DNA from: UBA1952 sp965246785
GTDB lineage: Bacteria > Bacteroidota > Bacteroidia > Chitinophagales > Chitinophagaceae
Assembly (NCBI GenBank): GCA_965246785.1
Contig: CBDFFM010000036.1
Span: forward strand, 62,001 to 126,000
Length of the DNA stretch: 64,000 bases
Direction of reading: 5' to 3'
Shown here one piece after another: positions 25,603 through 34,383 of this stretch. How positions within the stretch are numbered: position 1 is the stretch's first letter; every line of letters starts with the position of its first letter. Under the pieces are notes generated by a model, which was given only the letters and a program-made list of their open reading frames with translations, made no database searches and was not told where the DNA came from. Made by a program: the position numbers and the translations under genes.

Positions 25603-27639
25603 TTAAAGACTCACGCGCAACGTAGCAAACACCCGGCGCGGCAAAAAATCGCCCCCACCACTGCTGTGCGCTCCGCTGCTCACACCGCCGGTCGGCGTCA
25701 GGCGGCGCACGTCAAAGATGTTTTTTACGCCGGCCGTGAGGTCTATATGGCCATTCCAAAAGCGGCGGCTAATTGAGGCATCCATCCAATTGTAGGAAGG
25801 CAGGGTTATGTCGTAGAGCGCAGTGCCGTCTGCAAAGGCGCTCAACTGGCGGGTGCTGCCTGTGTATTTGTAGAAGAGTGAGAAGATGAGCTTTGCCGGC
25901 TTTAAAATGTAGCGCGCCATGGCTGTGGCCTCTGCTGTGTTGAAGGCCTCGTAGCCGCTGTCTGCCGCGAAAGTGTGTGTGAGCCCGCCGCCAAGCAGCA
26001 GATAAAACGCCTTCCATTCCCCTTCCGCCTGCAGCGTACCGAGGGCATTCTGCTGGCGCGCGATATTGGCGTAAACGCGGCTTATGCTCGTTGGGTCGGC
26101 GGTTGGGTTGGCAAGCGAGATGACATCGCGCACGTCATTGTAATAGCCCGTGGCGGTAATGCCGCCGCGCAGCACGCTCTCAGCCGGATACTGCCAGGAA
26201 ATAGAGCCTTGCAGGTTGTGCCCGTGCTCCGGCTTCAGTTCTGGATTGCCGAAGATGTGGTGATTTTGGTCAACAAACTCTAAGTATTGTTCCTTAAGAG
26301 AAGGCGCGCGGAAGCCATTGGCGTAGGAAGCGCGCAATTGTGTACGTTCACCCGCTTTGTAAAGCAGGTTCAGGGAATAGATGAGCGGCGTAGGAAAGAC
26401 GGTATTGTAAGCTGCTCGTAACCCAAGCTGCGCAGTGAGTTGCCCTTTGAAAAAGTCCATAGCGGCATTGCCGTAAAGCGCGTAAGCATCCGCCGCATGT
26501 TCCGCGCCGCCGAATTTTCCGCTGCGCGCGCGTTGCAGCAGGACATCGTAGCCGCCATCGTAGCGCAATCTGCGGAAGGTATTGGCGTAATTGCTACGTA
26601 GCGTTATATCGTCAAAGCGACTGGTATCTTGGGTTCCCTGTGCCGTGTCGCGCAGTTCGGTCAGCGTTACCAAATCCTTCACCCGCGATTCGCGGATGCG
26701 GCGGTAATAAGCGTAGCCATTGTCCAGGCGCCAGCGGCCGCTGCCGAGCTTGCCACTGAGCAACAGGCGATTGTTACTGCGTGTGGTGCGGTAATATTCA
26801 TCCACCGCCGTGGCAAAGTAGGGGTAGCCGAGCACAGAGCCTCGGTTAGCTATGCTTTCCTGCAGGAAGTCTGTTGCGGCGCTCAGCGCGAAGCCGGAAG
26901 CGGCAGTGTAGCGATACGTGAGATTACCCAGCCATTGCTCCTTGGGCTTAAAGATGCGGGTGCGCTGCGGATAAGCCGTGTCTAGGTAGCCGTAAGCATC
27001 TGAAAAATTTCTGCCTGCCCCCGCCTGAATGCTGTGGCGTGTGCCAAAGCGATACGCGCCAGCTATATCCGCATTATAGCGGCCAATGTCTTCCCAGTTA
27101 AAGCCTGCGCTAGCTTCAAAATTCTTCTTCGGCTTTGAAGTAATGATGTTGATGACGCCGCCCAGCGCATCGGAGCCGTAGACAACACTCATCGGGCCTT
27201 GCACGATTTCAATGCGGGCAACATCGTTCAGAGAGAGCTGGCCAAGGTCTATGTTGCCATTCTCACGGCCGTTCACCGGCAGGCCGTCTATGAGCACCTT
27301 TACCTTATCGCCGCCGAGGCCTTGCATAGTGATGTTGGAGCCGAGCACTCGGTCGTTGCCGAGGTTGATGTTGAGCTGAGTAGTAAGCGCATCAGCCACC
27401 GTTACAGCGCCTTGCGCCTTCATGGCTTCCTTTGTGATGATGCGGTATTGGGCCAGCGCATTCTGAAGCTTCACAGGCTGTGCTACGCCTGTTACAACGG
27501 TTTCTTCCAGCGCGCCGGTAATGGCATTCAGGGCCGGCGTATCGGCGGCAGATGACGGAGCGCCTTCCTGCGCGATGGCGAGCCGCGCCATGAGCAGAAA
27601 CGCAGGTAATAGAGCCTTTCTCAAAAACATCGGGGCCAT
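25603..27639 (-). CDS. TonB-dependent outer-membrane receptor, HmuR-like (heme)
   Basis: The 678-residue receptor has a signal peptide (about 1-23), a TonB-box-like stretch (LEETVVTG), a plug domain (ADALTTQLNINLG, IEIVQGPMSVVYGSDALGG) and a 22-strand barrel. The barrel carries a FRAP box (GFRAPSLKEQY, near 440) and an NPEL box (GNPELKPEHGH, near 465), the signature of heme receptors; a His-His pair lies between them (DQNHHIFGN). It ends in a beta-strand with terminal aromatic/leucine character (FATLRVSL). The upstream gene encodes an HmuY-like protein, which supports heme uptake. A terminator separates the two. Confidence 0.88.
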   Translation of the reverse strand: MAPMFLRKALLPAFLLMARLAIAQEGAPSSAADTPALNAITGALEETVVTGVAQPVKLQNALAQYRIITKEAMKAQGAVTVADALTTQLNINLGNDRVLGSNITMQGLGGDKVKVLIDGLPVNGRENGNIDLGQLSLNDVARIEIVQGPMSVVYGSDALGGVINIITSKPKKNFEASAGFNWEDIGRYNADIAGAYRFGTRHSIQAGAGRNFSDAYGYLDTAYPQRTRIFKPKEQWLGNLTYRYTAASGFALSAATDFLQESIANRGSVLGYPYFATAVDEYYRTTRSNNRLLLSGKLGSGRWRLDNGYAYYRRIRESRVKDLVTLTELRDTAQGTQDTSRFDDITLRSNYANTFRRLRYDGGYDVLLQRARSGKFGGAEHAADAYALYGNAAMDFFKGQLTAQLGLRAAYNTVFPTPLIYSLNLLYKAGERTQLRASYANGFRAPSLKEQYLEFVDQNHHIFGNPELKPEHGHNLQGSISWQYPAESVLRGGITATGYYNDVRDVISLANPTADPTSISRVYANIARQQNALGTLQAEGEWKAFYLLLGGGLTHTFAADSGYEAFNTAEATAMARYILKPAKLIFSLFYKYTGSTRQLSAFADGTALYDITLPSYNWMDASISRRFWNGHIDLTAGVKNIFDVRRLTPTGGVSSGAHSSGGGDFLPRRVFATLRVSL

Positions 27640-27658
27640 TTTCTTTCTAAAAACAAAA

Positions 27659-27690
27659 ATGGAGCACAGACGCTAAAGGCTGTGCTCCAT
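27659..27690 (-). terminator. intercistronic terminator between hmuY-like and hmuR-like genes
   Basis: An 11-bp perfect stem (27659-27669 and 27680-27690, 10-base loop) is followed on the minus strand by a T-rich run. It lies 20 bp past the hmuY-like stop and 20 bp before the receptor start. Confidence 0.85.
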
Positions 27691-27709
27691 TCTAAAAAAT
27701 AAAACCAGA

Positions 27710-29050
27710 TTAGTGTGCTACCACGATGCGGCTGGCAGCGTTCCAGTCTTGCGCGGCCACCTGCACGGAGTAGATGCCTGCGGGCCAGGAAGCTGTGTTG
27801 AGACTGTAGGCGTTGATGCCACTTTTCAAGTCAAGGGAAGTGCTTTGCATCACGCGGCCAGCCATATCGGTAATAATCATCTGCGCGGCGCTAGCCTGCT
27901 TCGCATCAAGCAGCAGCGTAGCACCGGCAGTGGCAGGGTTGGGCGATATGGCAAAGGCGTTGAGTGCATGGTTAGCGGTAGTTGGTACGCTTACCGCGTT
28001 AGCTACATCACGCTTACGGAAAACAATCTTGCCCTGGCCAGTGGGGCTGCCGCCATCAAAGCGCAGGAACTGAACCTGATAGTAGTGCAAATCCAGCTTT
28101 GACTTGATGACGAAGGATGTGCTGTCGCTCATCACGTACAGGCCGGCAGCCATGTCGTAACGCTTCCAGTCAGCGCCAATCTCATCGGTGTAGCCGGTAC
28201 GCTTCGTGCCTTTGAAGTTTGTAACCGCGTCCGGGTCGGTGTGGCGGATGTCAGCTACCTCAGTAGAGAGGTTCGTCAGTACGCCTGTGAGGTTATAAGG
28301 TACGAAGTTGCCGGTGCCGTCGTCAATGCGCTGGCGGTATTGGGTAAAGAGCATGTCCCAAGTATTGCGGGAAGGCTCGCGGTTGATGACGGTATTGGTC
28401 GCAATGTCGTAGTATGCAAAGAGGCGGTCTGTATATCCGGCTTGGCGGGAAATGGTAACTGTGTTTTCGTTGCTGCCGTCCAGCTTTGCAATTTTAAAGG
28501 TGTAGGAAATTGCGCTCTGCGGGGTTGATATATACTGCTGCATCCAGAACTTGTAAGGCACACCGGCTACTTTGAGCAAAAAGAGATGGTCGCCAGTTAC
28601 ATAGTGACTGGACATATTGTACTCGCCCCAGCCGTAAGAAAAGGGATCGGCAAGAAGGCGACTTTGATAGAAGGCTCCGTTGCCCCAGCTCGTATCGGCA
28701 TTAATGAGTTGCTGTGAAGCGGAGGTCTTGCCAACGGTGTCGGTGGGAGCAAGGGTAGCCCAATTCGTAGAAGCAGCCACACCAAGGTTATAAACCTCCA
28801 GGCCCTTCTTCACATGATTGGCGCGGATAGCGGCATTAAACATCGGCTCGCCGAAGACGGTCATCTGGAAGCCCAGATCCCAGTCGTTGCCGGAGTGCAG
28901 CACGGTACCACCGTGCCCCAGCTCATAAAACACGTCATTGGAATAGCCGGCGCCAAGGGCTACAGAATCGTACGTCCAAGCCGTTGACTGCGCCATGGAA
29001 GCGCCGGAAAGGCTAATCAGCGTTGCAGTAAGTAAAGTCTTCAATTTCAT
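27710..29050 (-). CDS. HmuY-like heme-binding protein fused to a T9SS sorting domain
   Basis: The 446-residue protein has a signal peptide (1-20), a beta-rich region that fits the HmuY fold (NDWDLGFQMT near 58, NTWDMLFTQYRQ near 230, FVIKSKLDLHYYQVQFLRF near 312) and a T9SS type A sorting domain in the last 80 residues (AISPNPATAGATLLL, WPAGIYSVQV). HmuY proteins capture heme and hand it to the HmuR receptor; the next gene is such a receptor. In Porphyromonas HmuY is a small lipoprotein, whereas this one is roughly twice as long and uses T9SS export. Heme-ligand residues cannot be assigned by eye. Confidence 0.78.
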   Translation of the reverse strand: MKLKTLLTATLISLSGASMAQSTAWTYDSVALGAGYSNDVFYELGHGGTVLHSGNDWDLGFQMTVFGEPMFNAAIRANHVKKGLEVYNLGVAASTNWATLAPTDTVGKTSASQQLINADTSWGNGAFYQSRLLADPFSYGWGEYNMSSHYVTGDHLFLLKVAGVPYKFWMQQYISTPQSAISYTFKIAKLDGSNENTVTISRQAGYTDRLFAYYDIATNTVINREPSRNTWDMLFTQYRQRIDDGTGNFVPYNLTGVLTNLSTEVADIRHTDPDAVTNFKGTKRTGYTDEIGADWKRYDMAAGLYVMSDSTSFVIKSKLDLHYYQVQFLRFDGGSPTGQGKIVFRKRDVANAVSVPTTANHALNAFAISPNPATAGATLLLDAKQASAAQMIITDMAGRVMQSTSLDLKSGINAYSLNTASWPAGIYSVQVAAQDWNAASRIVVAH

Positions 29051-29148
29051 CGCTCGTAAATGGTGTGAAAATTAACAGGGCGAAGGTAGTCCTGAGCCAT
29101 ACTGCTACCGGCTTTCAAGCACAACTCTTACAGAGAAATGACACCGGC

Positions 29149-30138
29149 CTACAACCAGCCGCGCTGCAATAAATATTCTGCAATCTGAATGGCGTTCGTT
29201 GCAGCGCCCTTGCGCAGGTTGTCGGCCACTATCCAGCAGTTAAGCGTATTTGACTGCGAGGCATCGCGGCGGATGCGTCCAACATAGACTTCATCGTGCC
29301 CGGCGGCGCGCAATGGCATCGGGTACTCGTTGGCAGCCGGCTTGTCCTGCACTACTACCCCAGGCATGGCGGCAAGCGCGGCCCGGATGTCGGCTATCTC
29401 AAAGGCCTGCTCCAGCTCCACGTTTACGCTCTCGCTGTGGCCGCCCATTACCGGCACGCGCACGCAGGTGGCAGATACGCCGATGCGCTCGTCGCGCATA
29501 ATCTTCTTCGTCTCCGCCACCATCTTCCACTCTTCCTTCGTCGCGCCATCCTCGCCAAAGACGTCTATGTGCGGAATGAGGTTGAGGTCTATCGGGTGCG
29601 GATAGACGGCCAGCTCCTTGCCGCCTGCACGCTCCGATTGGAGTTGCTTCACCGCCTTTTGTCCCGTGCCCGTTACGCTTTGATACGTGCTTACCACCAC
29701 ACGCCTTATACCCCAGCGCCGGTGCAGCGGATGCAAGACCATTACCATTTGAATGGTGGAGCAATTAGGATTCGCAATGATGTAGTCGCCCGCTTCCAGC
29801 GCATCGCCGTTCACCTCCGGCACGATGAGCTTTTTGTCGGGATGCATGCGCCAGGCGGAAGAGTTGTCAATCACATGGCATCCCGCTTCCGCGAAACGCG
29901 GCGCGAATTCCAGCGATGGGCCGCCGCCGGCGGAAAAGAGGGCAAGCTGAGGCTTGCGCGCGATGGCTTCATCGGCGGTAAGCACTTTGTATGCTGCCCC
30001 ATTGAAAGCAATCGCGCTTCCCGCAGAGCGGGCCGAAGCTACAGGCAGCAATTCTGTAATAGGAAAGGCCCGCTCTTCCAGCAAGCGCAGCATGGTGCTG
30101 CCTACAAGGCCGGTGGCACCTACAAGGGCTACGCGCAT
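29149..30138 (-). CDS. asd: aspartate-semialdehyde dehydrogenase
   Basis: The 329-residue enzyme reduces aspartyl phosphate to aspartate semialdehyde with NADPH, the branch point to lysine/diaminopimelate, threonine and methionine. It shows the GATGLVGSTMLRLLEER nucleotide-binding start, the catalytic ANPNCSTIQM (Cys126) and MGGHSESV (His234). The length is normal. It is divergent from the frameshifted TonB receptor, and TAGCTTTA lies in its upstream region as a possible -7 element. dapA, the next enzyme of the lysine branch, is also in the window. Confidence 0.96.
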   Translation of the reverse strand: MRVALVGATGLVGSTMLRLLEERAFPITELLPVASARSAGSAIAFNGAAYKVLTADEAIARKPQLALFSAGGGPSLEFAPRFAEAGCHVIDNSSAWRMHPDKKLIVPEVNGDALEAGDYIIANPNCSTIQMVMVLHPLHRRWGIRRVVVSTYQSVTGTGQKAVKQLQSERAGGKELAVYPHPIDLNLIPHIDVFGEDGATKEEWKMVAETKKIMRDERIGVSATCVRVPVMGGHSESVNVELEQAFEIADIRAALAAMPGVVVQDKPAANEYPMPLRAAGHDEVYVGRIRRDASQSNTLNCWIVADNLRKGAATNAIQIAEYLLQRGWL

Positions 30139-30242
30139 AAGTATTGATTTTTTTGCGGCGGTAAAGCTATTTCATTCATCAGCCTGCGCAGTTATGGTTG
30201 GCGTGGTGTTTAGTGGGATTTTTGTGAAAATCTGAATCATCC

Positions 30243-32307
30243 ATGAAGCTTGCTCTATCCGGAATCGTGAAGTTGTGCTCCCGATATAGCAGCCTTTTGG
30301 GAGCCGCCCTGCTCCTGATGTCCTGCGCATCGCCGGCACTTGCCCAAACGCCGCAAATCACCGGCGACTCAACAAGGCCCGACAGCGGGCTGGCCACAGA
30401 GCACGCGCTGGAAGAGGTAACGGTCGTATCCTCCACCCGCACGACGCAGAAAATAGAGGATGCTCCGATTAAGGTGGAAATACTCGGCCCCGAGGAAATG
30501 AGTGAAGAGAATAGCATTAAGCCGGGCAACGTCGCTTCCATTCTGGGCGATGTAAGCGGCATTCAAATCCAGCAGGCGAATGCAGTTAGCGGGGCCAGCA
30601 ATGTGCGCATCCAGGGCCTTGAGGGCCGCTACACGCAAATGCTGCGCGACGGAATGCCGCTCTTTGAAGGGCTGGCCGGCGGCTTTGGCGTGCTGAGCAT
30701 CCCGCCATTGGACTTGCGGCAGATAGAATTGATTAAAGGCTCGGCTTCCACGCTCTACGGCGGCGGCGCAATTGGCGGCCTTATCAACTTCATCTCTAAA
30801 AGGCCGAAGATGACGCAGGAAGCCATCGTAACGCTCAACGCTTCCACGCTCCTGGAAAAGAACGCAAATGGATATGTAGCGAAACGCTATAAGGGCTGGG
30901 GCTACAACCTCTTCGCCGGCTTTACAAACCAAAGCCCGCGCGATGTGGACGGCGACGGCCTGACTGACCTGCCGGATAATACCAGCATCAACCTGCACCC
31001 GCGCCTGTTCTTTTATCCTGATGAAAAAACGATCCTTATCCTCGGCTACTACGGAAATCTGGAGACCCGCGACGGCGGAGATATAGAGGCTATTCTGGGT
31101 AACAGCGACTCTATAGGCGGCTACCCGCGCTACACGGAGCGGAACAAGTTGGCGCGCCATACGGGCGAGCTGATTGCGGAGCACACATTTCCCGGCGGGC
31201 TGCGCGGTACACTTAAGGGCACCTTCAGCCGCTTCAGCCGCGACTTAAAAGAAGCGCAAATCGGTTTTGACTTCCGGGGCGTGCAGGACAATTACTATGC
31301 GGAAGCTTCCGTGCTCATCCCCAAATCACATGTGGACATTGTAGCCGGCGTGAACCTGACGGGCGATGCTTTTCATAAGGAGCAGACGGCCTACTACACA
31401 GCGCTGACTGATTTTTCCAACAATGTTGCCGGCGCATTCGCACAGGGCACCCTGAAGCTGAAGGGCGGCACAAGCATAGAAGGCGGCCTGCGCCTTGACC
31501 ACCACGACCGCTATGGCGATTTTCTTCTCCCACGCCTTGCTGCGCTGTACCGCGTCAACGAGCATTGGGCGCTGCGGGCAGGGTACGGCGCGGGCTACCG
31601 GTACCCGAATGTGCTTGCACCGCAGAATGTGGATTATGCACTGTATGAAATCCAGCCGCTTTCCGATAAGGTGGAGCCGGAAAAATCCTACGGCCTGAAC
31701 CTGGAAGTAAACTACCGGAAGGAATGGGACGCATCATAGTTTCTTCATCAATCAGGCCCTTTTTCTCACCCGCATTAAGCGGCCGGTAGTACCGCAGGAG
31801 CGGTTTTTCGGCATGCGGACTTACGTTGTGTTCCAGAATGTGGAGGATGACCTGGAGACCCGCGGCTCTGACACCTATGTGCGCGCCACGCTCGGCCATT
31901 GGGAAATGTACCTCGGCTATATTTTTACGGATGCGGTGCGCTACTACATTCCAGACAATCCGTACATCTCCCAATACCAGCCGCTCACCCCGCGCGACCG
32001 CGCCGCCGGGACGATTGTCTGGGAGCCAACCGACGCTTGGCGCATAGGGCTGGAAGGTTCTTACAACGGCCGCCAGTACCGCGATAATGACTCAAAGACG
32101 CCCGATTACTTCTTCCTCGCCGCCTCTGTCATGCGCGCCTTTGGGAAGCACTGGCAGGTGGTGCTGAATGGTGAAAACCTGCTGGATTACCGGCAAAGCC
32201 GCGTGGAGCCAATTAATATCGGCAGCCGCACAAATCCGTACTTCCGGCCGTTGTGGGCGCCTATTGACGGGCGCGTAGTGAATCTTTCATTGAAGTGGAC
32301 GCTTTAA
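30243..32307 (+). pseudogene. TonB-dependent receptor broken by a frameshift
   Basis: The first part (30243-31739) gives 498 residues with a signal peptide, a plug (TRTTQKIEDAPIKVEIL, GNVASILGDVSGIQIQQ, IELIKGSASTLYGGGAIGG) and part of the barrel, ending in a TAG at 31737. The barrel resumes in the next frame straight after (residues SFFINQALFLTRI) and runs to 32307, ending in a normal terminal strand (VVNLSLKWTL). The shift lies at about 31731-31737 and needs one base removed or two added to restore one frame of about 687 residues. The rest of the gene looks well preserved, so a sequencing error or a very recent mutation is likely. The barrel resembles siderophore or metal-chelate receptors; the ligand is unknown. 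Confidence 0.85.
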
Positions 32308-32338
32308 GGACTTACTCGCGCGCAATAGTTCACAGCGA

Positions 32339-32412
32339 CTTTTGTCATCCCGGAACGGGAACTTGCTATAACTCTTAACTCGCATCAGGTTCCCGTTCCG
32401 GGATGACAAAAG
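32339..32412. repeat. GTCATCCCGGAACGGGAAC hairpin element, copy 1
   Basis: Perfect 24-bp inverted arms (32339-32362 and 32389-32412) enclose a 26-base variable spacer. Outside the arms, TTCACAGCGA on the left and TTGGGAA on the right are shared, in opposite orientation, with the copies at 51267 and 54893, so the element has fixed outer ends. Confidence 0.85.
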
Positions 32413-32489
32413 ATTGGGAAATATCTATGCAGAGGAGTTTTCCGGAGTGACCAGGAAATGCTCAAGACGGCACCGCCTATATTTGACTC

Positions 32490-33143
32490 ATGGCACAGGA
32501 AGGCAATCTTTTCTCCGGCTTAAAAAAGCTGCTCTTTAAAGACGCGGACGACGATACGCAGCCGCCTGCTCCGGCTACGCAACCGGCCCCTGCAAACGCG
32601 CAGCAATCCGTTGCGCAGCAGCCGACTGTCAGCAGCGGCAGCGCCGACGCTTCCACGCGGGAAAAAGCCTACCAGATGCTGGAGCGCATCAACCAACCCG
32701 GCGTTGATTTTATGGAAATCTGGAACGCGGCGGAGGAAAGCGGAGGCGTGAGTCAGGTAAAGGCAGTATTCAACGCCCTTAAGTATGCTGATAAGAGCCT
32801 GACGAAGGAAAAGGTGGTCTCTACAGGCCGCCACTACATCACTGCCCTGCAGGACGCCCTCGCCGCTGACCTTCAGAAGAAAGCCGCCCAACGCCGTCAG
32901 TTGGAAGACGAGAAATCCGCGCAGCGCAAGACCCTCTCCGATACCATCGGCGATATGGAGCGGCAGATAGCGGCTCTTCAGGAAAAGCTTTCCGCGCAGC
33001 GCGCCACGCTGGCCGAACTGGATGCGCAGTACGAGCCAAAGCTGCGCGATTTACAAGCGCGCACCGAAGGTGGGAAGACGGCCATAGAGGAATTACTCCA
33101 GCAGATGAGTGCCGTGCTTTCGGCTGCGGAACGGGATTTATAG
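32490..33143 (+). CDS. coiled-coil protein, first gene of an uncharacterised three-gene module
   Basis: I do not recognise this 217-residue protein. It starts with a short amphipathic-looking segment (LFSGLKKLLFKD), then a Pro/Ala/Gln-rich linker (about 24-50). A compact helical part (about 55-120, with PGVDFMEIWNAAEESGG and VKAVFNALKYADKSL) leads into a long charged coiled coil (about 125-217). There is no signal peptide or membrane span, so it is probably cytosolic, perhaps lying against the membrane through its N terminus. It is 49 bp upstream of a membrane protein and the three genes run in the same direction. Confidence 0.72.
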   Translation: MAQEGNLFSGLKKLLFKDADDDTQPPAPATQPAPANAQQSVAQQPTVSSGSADASTREKAYQMLERINQPGVDFMEIWNAAEESGGVSQVKAVFNALKYADKSLTKEKVVSTGRHYITALQDALAADLQKKAAQRRQLEDEKSAQRKTLSDTIGDMERQIAALQEKLSAQRATLAELDAQYEPKLRDLQARTEGGKTAIEELLQQMSAVLSAAERDL

Positions 33144-33192
33144 GCAAAAGCGCGTAGGCGCTGTTACGCCGCTCACCATACACATTCCTACC

Positions 33193-34308
33193 ATGTCAAC
33201 GACCAATCAAAACCTGCCGGCTACCATTCCGGCAGAGCTGCGCAACCAGCTACCCATCTTCCAGGTGCTCGGCGATAAGCTGCCCGCCGCCGTCAAAACG
33301 CCGGAAGCGAAGAAAACCGTTGCCGCCGCCTTTTTCTGGATACTTGTGCTGGCCGGCGCCGCGCTCTTTGTGATGAACTTAGACAGCATCCTCACCTTCG
33401 TGGAGCGCACAATGAAGCTCGTTATCTTCTCGGTGCTGCTGCTGGTGCTGCTCCTGCTGGCGCCGAAGATTATCTCCTTCCTCAACCGCGCGGGCAGCAC
33501 ATTGCTCTTCAAAGGCGAGAAAAGCATTGTGCGCTCCAACCCTATTGAATCCCTGCAAATGCTGCTGCGCGATGCGAAGGATACACTGAAGCGTGTAAAG
33601 GATAAAATAGCCAGCGTGGACGGCGTGCGCATAGACATGATTCAAAGCGGCCAATCCGCCCAGCAGCAGGCAACTGAAAAGTACGGTCACGCTAAACGCT
33701 TTACCACAGCAGCAGCCGCGCTGGACGCCGAAGCAGGAGACGCTGAGCAAGGAGGCAACACCGAAAAGGCCGCCGACCTGCGCCGCGATGCGAAAGAAAC
33801 ACGCACAAGGGCATTTCTGGCCGGCAAGGAAGGCGAAGCCGAGGAACAGAATGCCCGCAGCTACGCGCAGTACGCCAACCAGTTTGCTAAGGTGCTGGAA
33901 GTGCTGAAGGACAATGAAAGCGCCGCTCGTATCTACGTGAGCACCCTGGATTCTTCCATCAACATTCTCAACAAAAAGCTGGAAGCCACCAACAAGATGA
34001 AGAGCGCCACCGATGGACTGGCTGAGGTCTTCAACATTAAGGACGGCTGGGTGTTTCAGGAAGCGATGGGCGCGGCAACGGCGGCTATCTCGCAAAACAT
34101 CGCCTCAATCCGTTCCAACCTGGAGTTTTTAGACCAGAACAACGCTGTAACCATCGGCGGCGCGCCGAGTCAGGAAGAGCTGAACGCCTTTATAGCCAAA
34201 GTGGAAGGCCGCAACCTGCAGAAGCTGAACGTGAGTCAAATCGGCTCTTCCGGCTACGACCTGAACGCTGATGAGAAAGTGGACAAAGGCTTTTCTTTGT
34301 TAGACTAA
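33193..34308 (+). CDS. two-span membrane protein with long coiled coil, second gene of the module
   Basis: I do not recognise this 371-residue protein. The ATG at 33193 is chosen because it follows the preceding gene by a normal gap and opens a plausible N terminus; the frame is open 28 codons earlier. Two hydrophobic spans lie at about 47-66 and 76-98 with a short loop between them, so both ends should be on the same side, probably the cytosol. A long Ala/Glu/Lys-rich helical region follows (about 120-330), broadly reminiscent of PspA-like or membrane-remodelling coiled coils, though this is only a resemblance in composition. The C terminus is short and acidic. Confidence 0.72.
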   Translation: MSTTNQNLPATIPAELRNQLPIFQVLGDKLPAAVKTPEAKKTVAAAFFWILVLAGAALFVMNLDSILTFVERTMKLVIFSVLLLVLLLLAPKIISFLNRAGSTLLFKGEKSIVRSNPIESLQMLLRDAKDTLKRVKDKIASVDGVRIDMIQSGQSAQQQATEKYGHAKRFTTAAAALDAEAGDAEQGGNTEKAADLRRDAKETRTRAFLAGKEGEAEEQNARSYAQYANQFAKVLEVLKDNESAARIYVSTLDSSINILNKKLEATNKMKSATDGLAEVFNIKDGWVFQEAMGAATAAISQNIASIRSNLEFLDQNNAVTIGGAPSQEELNAFIAKVEGRNLQKLNVSQIGSSGYDLNADEKVDKGFSLLD

Positions 34309-34314
34309 AATATC

Positions 34315-34368
34315 TACCGCTAAGGCGCGGAGACGCGCTAAGACATTTTATGTCGCGTCTTTGCGGTA
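34315..34368. repeat. imperfect hairpin between second and third genes of the module
   Basis: Arms TACCGCTAAGGCGCG (34315-34329) and CGCGTCTTTGCGGTA (34354-34368) pair with two mismatches. It resembles a common Bacteroidota intergenic repeat (CGCAAAGACGCG) and may attenuate transcription into the third gene. Confidence 0.55.
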
Positions 34369-34383
34369 AAAACCTACCACAAC

